From a virus: a stretch of 43,273 bases of DNA. The stretch's first letter is position 1. Each line of letters opens with the position of its first letter. The notes under the pieces are model-generated. The model was not told the DNA's origin and ran no database searches. It was given only the letters and a program-made list of their open reading frames with translations. This document shows, piece after piece, positions 39,485 to 43,273 of the stretch. Where the stretch lies: IMG/VR virus record IMGVR_UViG_3300046532_002553, positions 1-43,273 of that record; one strand, given 5' to 3'. The position numbers and the translations under genes were made by a program.

Positions 39485-40317
39485 ATGAGTTGGCACTATT
39501 CGCAGGCGCTGGTGGAGGAATACTCGGAGGCATGCTCAGTGGATGGCGAACGGTTTGCGCTGTTGAGATCGAGCGATATGCCCGCGACGTACTGCTGGCA
39601 CGACAGAACGACAGAATCCTCGAACCTTTTCCAGTATGGGACGACGTGCGAACCTTCGATGGGCGACCCTGGCGAGGACTTGTTGACGTGGTATCGGGCG
39701 GATTTCCTTGTCAAGACATCAGCGTTGCGCGAGCGATGTGGGGACGCGAGGGCATTAGGGGCGTACGATCCTCTCTATGGTGGCAGATGTTCAGAATTAT
39801 TGAACAGGTTCGACCGGCCTATGTATTCGGTGAAAATTCACCAGCACTGCGAACAAATGGACTCTGTGAGATCATCGAAGAACTTACCGGCATCGGGTAT
39901 GCTTGTCGATGGATCACTCTCGGGGCTGACGCTGTTGGACTTAATCATCGTCGACATCGACTATGGTTCTGCGCAACTGCCGACACCGACGGCTCGGGAT
40001 TGGAAGGACACGCTCGGCATGAATCCGAAACGGAAGGACGGCAAGACACGCCTCGACCGCTTGCCGATGTTGCTTTTCGATCATGCCAGGGCTGCGGGTA
40101 TATCTACGACGACGAACTGGGCAAATACGGATGTCCGAATTGTCACGCTGAGGGGCCAGGTGGAAGTTATGATTACGGGTCGGGACTACTGCCCCGAGTT
40201 GTCGGAATGGCTGATGGGATGGCCGATCGGGTGGACAGACTTCGAGCCATTGGCAACGGTCAAGTTCCAGCAGTGGCAGCGCTCGCATGGGATATCTTGA
40301 GCAACGGCGAAATCTAA
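39481..40317 (+). CDS. DNA (cytosine-5) methyltransferase
   Basis: 278 residues with the C5 methyltransferase motifs in order: LFAGAGGG (I, residues 6-13), GGFPCQDIS (IV, catalytic C77), GENS (VI, E118), RRHR (VIII, 157-160), a target region with a four-Cys zinc ribbon (C202, C205, C218, C221) and AIGNGQVP (X, 257-263). ATG 39481 overlaps the previous stop. It would methylate phage DNA against host restriction. The target site cannot be read from the sequence. The +1 frame is open over nearly the whole gene and also reads like a protein (next entry). Confidence 0.93.
   Translation: MNELALFAGAGGGILGGMLSGWRTVCAVEIERYARDVLLARQNDRILEPFPVWDDVRTFDGRPWRGLVDVVSGGFPCQDISVARAMWGREGIRGVRSSLWWQMFRIIEQVRPAYVFGENSPALRTNGLCEIIEELTGIGYACRWITLGADAVGLNHRRHRLWFCATADTDGSGLEGHARHESETEGRQDTPRPLADVAFRSCQGCGYIYDDELGKYGCPNCHAEGPGGSYDYGSGLLPRVVGMADGMADRVDRLRAIGNGQVPAVAALAWDILSNGEI
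39485..40300 (+). CDS. Overprinted +1-frame ORF inside the methyltransferase gene (271 aa)
   Basis: Starting at ATG 39485, four bases after the methyltransferase ATG, the +1 frame stays open for 271 codons to TGA 40298-40300. Its product is not low-complexity. It begins MSWHYSQALVEEYSEAC, contains LPTPTARDWKDT, and ends with EWLMGWPIGWTDFEPLATVKF. I recall this pattern from proteins annotated next to C5 methyltransferases in many phages. The strings are the exact +1 reading of motif I and of AIGNGQVP, so conservation may be carried passively by the methyltransferase. Coding status is open. Confidence 0.5.
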   Translation: MSWHYSQALVEEYSEACSVDGERFALLRSSDMPATYCWHDRTTESSNLFQYGTTCEPSMGDPGEDLLTWYRADFLVKTSALRERCGDARALGAYDPLYGGRCSELLNRFDRPMYSVKIHQHCEQMDSVRSSKNLPASGMLVDGSLSGLTLLDLIIVDIDYGSAQLPTPTARDWKDTLGMNPKRKDGKTRLDRLPMLLFDHARAAGISTTTNWANTDVRIVTLRGQVEVMITGRDYCPELSEWLMGWPIGWTDFEPLATVKFQQWQRSHGIS

Positions 40318-40359
40318 CGAAAATAATACACCGTCGGACGTGTAAAGGAGTTACTGAAA

Positions 40360-40557
40360 ATGAGATGGTCGCGACACTGTATCCTTGGCTGGGTGGTGGT
40401 CGCGGTGCTAACGTCTACCTGCGGGACAGTAGCTACACCGCAGGTAGATGAAGGCATGTACAACAAAGACTTCATTACGCCAAAAGCGGAACTACACTTA
40501 CACCTACACATGCTGCAGATACATCAACCGCAACGCGCACGCGGCTACTGGATATAG
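40360..40557 (+). CDS. Small exported or membrane protein (65 aa)
   Basis: AAAGGAGTTACTGAAA gives a strong ribosome site. The N terminus (MRWSRHCILGWVVVAVLTST) is basic then hydrophobic, like a signal peptide or membrane anchor. A following Cys lies in T-S-T-C, which is a poor lipobox. The rest is hydrophilic and His-rich (ELHLHLHMLQIHQ). Not recognised; perhaps an envelope microprotein. Confidence 0.62.
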   Translation: MRWSRHCILGWVVVAVLTSTCGTVATPQVDEGMYNKDFITPKAELHLHLHMLQIHQPQRARGYWI

Positions 40558-40574
40558 CCGAGGAATTGACTACT

Positions 40575-40781
40575 ATGGACATAGTCGCCTGCATATCATG
40601 CGGGTGAGTGGGCGAGGAGAGCGAGGCTCCCTGCCAGACCTACGGCACCGGCACCACTGACAGCCTGTGCGACTTCCCAGGCGCGTTGTACAGCTGCCCT
40701 GATTGCACCGACCCCTGTATGCCTGTTAATTCGCTGCAGCATGACGCCCCTGGGGACGAGAAAGGCCCGACCCGCACCTGA
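40575..40781 (+). CDS. Cys-rich small ORF with an in-frame TGA after codon 10
   Basis: GAGGAATTG precedes ATG 40575. The first ten codons read MDIVACISCG, then TGA at 40605-40607, then GTG and 56 more codons in the same frame to TGA 40779-40781. That second part has C-x11-C, CPDC and DPC, like a small zinc-ribbon protein. Either the second part starts at the GTG (40608), or the TGA is a mutation, or it is read through. The complete frame looks like one domain (C-x-x-C early, C-x-x-C late). Function unknown. Confidence 0.45.
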
Positions 40782-40797
40782 GTGCAGATCGGGCCCT
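40758..40797. terminator. Convergent hairpin terminator
   Basis: GGCCCGA (40764-40770) pairs with TCGGGCC (40789-40795) around an 18-base loop. For leftward transcripts it is followed by TTTCT, and it lies just beyond the 40816-41130 stop, so it would end the leftward cluster. It also lies at the end of the rightward operon. The T-run is weak. Confidence 0.55.
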
Positions 40798-40815
40798 ATG
40801 TGGCTCCTCGTACGC

Positions 40816-41130
40816 CTATGCGTTATCCAGGGCTCTTTTGATGCCCTTGTTGATTCGACCGTCCCCCAGCTGCAGGGCCTTCTTGCGCTGCGCATCCGTG
40901 AGCCTGATCGAGGTGTTGGCACCGCTCCCTGCTCCCGCCGTGCGCCACCAGCACGCCAGCGGGTGATCGCTATTGATGTCGACCTCCAGCCGCTCGCCCT
41001 TTGTGATGCGCCTGAGGTGCACCAGGGTGCTGTCGCCGCGTACCAGCTGCGTCGACCGTGGCACGCCAGCGATCTTAGCCTCGCGTCGCGTTATATTCCG
41101 CTCTTCAAAAATATTAAGTGCGCCTTTCAT
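40816..41130 (-). CDS. Hypothetical protein, last gene of leftward cluster (104 aa)
   Basis: ATG 41130 has CCGGAGCAG upstream, as do the 41239-42015 gene and, nearly, the integrase. The product is basic at the start (RNITRREAKIAGVPRS) and end (KGIKRALDNA), with a Gly/Ala-rich middle. No family is recognised. The third copy of the 17-bp element (40924-40940) lies inside it. With the window closed into a circle it belongs to the same transcript as the genes at 254-5572. Confidence 0.65.
   Translation of the reverse strand: MKGALNIFEERNITRREAKIAGVPRSTQLVRGDSTLVHLRRITKGERLEVDINSDHPLACWWRTAGAGSGANTSIRLTDAQRKKALQLGDGRINKGIKRALDNA
40924..40940 (-). repeat. 17-bp interspersed element, copy 3
   Basis: CGGCGGGAGCAGGGAGC on the leftward strand, beginning at codon position 2 of the 40816-41130 gene (reads A-G-A-G-S). 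Each of the three copies uses a different codon frame. Confidence 0.85.
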
Positions 41131-41195
41131 TTGACTGCTCCGGTGTTGGGTTGTAGTTTATTAGCGCTTAATACCTCTCCAGGGTGGAGGGCACC

Positions 41196-41231
41196 GCAGC
41201 CCCGCTCGGCCTTACGGTCTAGCGGGGCTGC
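41196..41231. terminator. Strong 11-bp hairpin between two leftward genes
   Basis: GCAGCCCCGCT (41196-41206) pairs perfectly with AGCGGGGCTGC (41221-41231) around a 14-base loop, just after the stop of the 41239-42015 gene. On the leftward strand no T-run follows, so it is more likely an attenuator or a 3'-end stabiliser. On the rightward strand it is followed by GCTTTATT. Confidence 0.6.
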
Positions 41232-41238
41232 GCTTTAT

Positions 41239-42015
41239 TCAGCCTTCTGCCCCAGCCTCCATGCCCTGGAGGCGTTGCTGGTAAATACCCCAGAATGTCG
41301 GGTCGAGGCTGATCGCCTGACCGCTGCAACTCCGGCCCCACCAGGTCCCATACGCGTTGTCGAGCACCGCCTCGCCGACCCGACGCAGGTGACCATGCAC
41401 CCAGTCGTCGGTGATTAACCACCACTCCAGAACCTCGGTGTCGCTGGCTTTATCCTCCACCTGCTCCTGCCACATCTCTATGGTGTCCTCCTCATGGTAG
41501 CCAACAGACGCCGCCGCGCAGAACCCGCGATGATCCTGGTCGTAGCTCGCGTCGCCACTAAGGAACACGTAGCCCCCGTCGTGGTAGCGCACCCGCACAT
41601 CAATCTCGCAGACGGTGTCGTCAACCTCCCCCTTGACTGCTGCCAGCCAGGCAAGCAGTTCGCCGCGATCGACGTCAGGCGCATTCCCGCCGCCTGGGGC
41701 ACGATGGCCCCAGACCTCTGCTGCCTGCTCCAGAAGCTGCTCGATCAGGTCGTCCGCGACGATGTCGTCTTCGGTCTCACCGACCACCTCAGGGACGTCG
41801 ATCCCGTGCGCGTCGAGGTACTCGCGACACTGAGCCAGGCCCCAGTCGCTGGGGTCCGGTCGCAGGCCTGCGACATTGTCCCAGGACCACTCGTCGTCCT
41901 TGCCCATCAAGTCGTCGACCAGCGAGCCCTGATGCGCGACACAGGCGCTGTTGATGCGGTCTTCGATGAAGCTGCGCTGATCGTTGCTTGCGTTGCTGTA
42001 GTGGATGTTACTCAT
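41239..42015 (-). CDS. Acidic hypothetical phage protein (258 aa)
   Basis: The start at 42015 follows CCGGAGCAGTACA and overlaps the TGA of the upstream gene as ATGA; the frame is open further upstream without a ribosome site. The product is strongly acidic and Trp-rich (EMWQEQVEDKASDTEVLEWW, DNAYGTWWGR), with DVRVRYHDGGYVFLSGDASY in the middle, suggesting a soluble mixed alpha/beta protein. High negative charge is common among phage DNA-mimic inhibitors, but nothing here shows that role. Not recognised. Confidence 0.75.
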   Translation of the reverse strand: MSNIHYSNASNDQRSFIEDRINSACVAHQGSLVDDLMGKDDEWSWDNVAGLRPDPSDWGLAQCREYLDAHGIDVPEVVGETEDDIVADDLIEQLLEQAAEVWGHRAPGGGNAPDVDRGELLAWLAAVKGEVDDTVCEIDVRVRYHDGGYVFLSGDASYDQDHRGFCAAASVGYHEEDTIEMWQEQVEDKASDTEVLEWWLITDDWVHGHLRRVGEAVLDNAYGTWWGRSCSGQAISLDPTFWGIYQQRLQGMEAGAEG

Positions 42016-42320
42016 TGTACTGCTCCGGGGTTGGTGGTTGTGGTTACTGCTGTGTCGTCGTGCAACGGTGCTTCTTCGGGGTCCACTAACTGCCGCCACG
42101 GGCTAAGGGTGGCCTCGATCAGGTCGAATGCCTCGGCCCACGTCTGCGCCTCCCACGCATCATTGACGGGCGCACCGAGATACAGACGGCACTCGATCCG
42201 GTCGGGTTCAGCGCCGCACTCGTCGCCATACGTGAAGTGCTTGTACTGCACGGAGAACGCTCCGCCGCCCTGCGTTGCAGCGATTGCTGCCAGTTCTGCG
42301 TTTGCCTGTGCGAATGTCAT
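42012..42320 (-). CDS. Hypothetical protein (102 aa)
   Basis: ATG 42320 follows CCGGAGAAAAAACTAT. The product (MTFAQANAELAAIAATQGGG...) has a helical start, a central YKHFTYGDECGAEPDRIECRLY with two Cys, and a second helix (AEAFDLIEATL). It looks like a small domain seen in phage genomes but I cannot name it. It is coupled to the acidic protein gene by ATGA and separated from the integrase stop by the hairpin 42344-42359. Confidence 0.7.
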   Translation of the reverse strand: MTFAQANAELAAIAATQGGGAFSVQYKHFTYGDECGAEPDRIECRLYLGAPVNDAWEAQTWAEAFDLIEATLSPWRQLVDPEEAPLHDDTAVTTTTNPGAVQ

Positions 42321-42343
42321 ATAGTTTTTTCTCCGGGGGTGAT

Positions 42344-42359
42344 GGGGGTCGCGGCCCCC
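42344..42359 (-). promoter_or_regulatory. Leader hairpin, GGGGG stem, CCGCGA loop
   Basis: GGGGG-CCGCGA-CCCCC on the leftward strand, between the integrase stop and the ribosome site of the 42012-42320 gene. It is one loop base from the copies at 2182-2197 and 5238-5253, although it lies at the other end of the linear window, in keeping with circular continuity. Confidence 0.78.
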
Positions 42360-42367
42360 GTTTGTGT

Positions 42368-43273
42368 TTAGGACAACGCAGCAAGAACTGCGTCGGTTTC
42401 AGAATGGTCGTACACGTCACGCAGCAGCATCGGCGAGGTGCCAACAATGCGCACAATCAGGTCGCGATCAACACCCGCTTCGATCAAAGTAGTGACAAAT
42501 AAGTGCCGCCAGGAATGGAACCCCCTGACAACCCTGCCGGTGGCGGCATCTGCCGTAGCAATGCCAGCCCCCCGTAGGTGATCCATTAGCATCTGGCTCA
42601 GGGTCTTCTTGTCGGAAACGTACCATGCTGCCAGTTCAGGTAGGATATACTGGTCGTCGTGGTCGCCCCACTGCTCCAGCTCAGCGATCAGTACGGGGTG
42701 CATCGGGATGCGTACCGGCCTTCCGCGCTTGCTAGTGGTGACGGCAATAGTGCTGCCGTCCAAGCTGCTCCACTGCAACTGGCAGCAATCGCCCCGACGC
42801 ATGCCGGTATAGCGTCCGATGACATGCAGTGTGTGAAACTCGCGGCCACCCCGCCGACAGTACTTCTCCCGGCCACGCAGCTCGGCGTGGTACTGGAAGA
42901 TCAGCTCCTGATCCGCCTGGCTGAACGGCTCCTTATTGACCGTATCCAGGCGCGGTGCTTGCGTCTTCTTCCAGGGGTTGCGACGCGCTTCGAAGAGCGC
43001 CTCCCACACGGCCATCAGCGTCGCCCTGTGTGTCCTGACCGTTGCCGGTGCGCAGGTCATCTGCTTGAGATAAGAGACTGATAGGTCGCTGTCGATGTCG
43101 TCGACTGTGAGCCCCTGTGCAGTAGCCCAGCGCCCAAAGACCCCCAGGCGGCACTTGTGGTTGTACATGGTATCGACGGTCAACTCCTGGTCTCGGAGCG
43201 GAGCGGAATCGAAAGCCTCGTACAGGTTGCCGATGATAGCTGCGCTGACCTTCGCCGGTACTACAGCTACTTG
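42368..43273 (-). CDS. int: Tyrosine integrase, main part (5' end continues at position 165 to 1)
   Basis: The frame is open through 43273 and continues at position 1 to ATG 165, so the protein is 356 residues. In that numbering: a core-binding SAM-like domain (about 65-165) with CAPATVRTHRATLMAVWEAL; the catalytic Arg in TGMRRGD (R214); a Lys in SKRGRP (K237); HSWRH (H308, R311); and the nucleophile in DVYDHSE (Y343). All family residues are present, so it should be active. An internal TTG at 43183 could start translation but has no ribosome site. It would catalyse attP x attB recombination. No att core could be identified. Confidence 0.95.
   Translation of the reverse strand, partial: QVAVVPAKVSAAIIGNLYEAFDSAPLRDQELTVDTMYNHKCRLGVFGRWATAQGLTVDDIDSDLSVSYLKQMTCAPATVRTHRATLMAVWEALFEARRNPWKKTQAPRLDTVNKEPFSQADQELIFQYHAELRGREKYCRRGGREFHTLHVIGRYTGMRRGDCCQLQWSSLDGSTIAVTTSKRGRPVRIPMHPVLIAELEQWGDHDDQYILPELAAWYVSDKKTLSQMLMDHLRGAGIATADAATGRVVRGFHSWRHLFVTTLIEAGVDRDLIVRIVGTSPMLLRDVYDHSETDAVLAALS

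Noticed and set aside
1-43273. CRISPR array, tRNA genes, insertion sequences or a retron/DGR reverse transcriptase
   Set aside because: No regularly spaced direct repeats, no tRNA-like cloverleaf with T-loop noticed, no transposase or reverse transcriptase among the proteins.
1-43273. Cyanobacterial-style enrichment of GCGATCGC
   Set aside because: A handful of copies (for example near 3593, 16536, 20539, 32008 and 37337) is only mildly above what this composition would give, far from true HIP1 density.

Overview
The window looks like the complete genome of a temperate, podovirus-like tailed phage, cut open inside its integrase gene. The leftward reading frame open at the right end (from position 43273) continues without a shift into the frame that starts with ATG at 165 and runs to position 1. 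Joined, they give one 356-residue tyrosine integrase. The virion set is a P22-type portal, scaffold, N4 gp56-like (DUF4043) capsid, head-tail adaptor, nozzle/stabilisation protein and ejection proteins. There is no tail tube, sheath or tape measure. A lipoprotein and membrane-anchored lysis candidates suggest a Gram-negative host; the sequence does not identify it. No tRNA, rRNA, CRISPR array, insertion sequence, DNA polymerase or helicase was seen.

Layout. (1) Leftward strand, 9225 to 6172: large terminase, two small genes and a metallophosphoesterase. (2) 5648-6171: non-coding, with hairpins, a palindrome and leftward promoters. (3) Leftward strand, 5572 to 254, through the integrase (165 to 1 = 43273 to 42368) and on to 40816: many small accessory genes, an ArdC-like anti-restriction protein and the integrase. 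Most gaps here carry a short hairpin with a 6-base loop just before the ribosome binding site of the next gene. (4) Rightward strand, 9316 to 33330: virion genes, including a 3209-residue polyvalent internal protein. (5) Rightward, 33343 to 35337: a probable lysis/membrane cassette with an MscS-like mini-protein, an XhlA-like protein and a class 3 lipase-like hydrolase. (6) Rightward, 35731 to 40781: small HTH proteins, a recombination module (Rad52-like annealase, PD-(D/E)XK exonuclease with a possible Fe-S cluster, a second nuclease, SSB), a C5 DNA methyltransferase and small ORFs. The rightward and leftward transcripts converge on a hairpin near 40764-40795.

How it works together (inference). 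The divergent gap 9226-9315, with two copies of a 16-bp palindromic site 31 bp apart, probably sets packaging and virion expression. The leftward cluster from the promoter at 5619-5647 probably holds early host-takeover and lysogeny functions. The recombination module would circularise or recombine the genome using host replication. ArdC, the methyltransferase and the polyvalent protein together would protect incoming DNA.

The observations most worth a second look are: the methyltransferase gene, which carries a second full-length open frame (+1) that itself reads like a phage protein; the hairpin family with conserved loops and compensating stems; the minimal MscS pore-like protein; and a 17-bp element found three times in three different codon frames.
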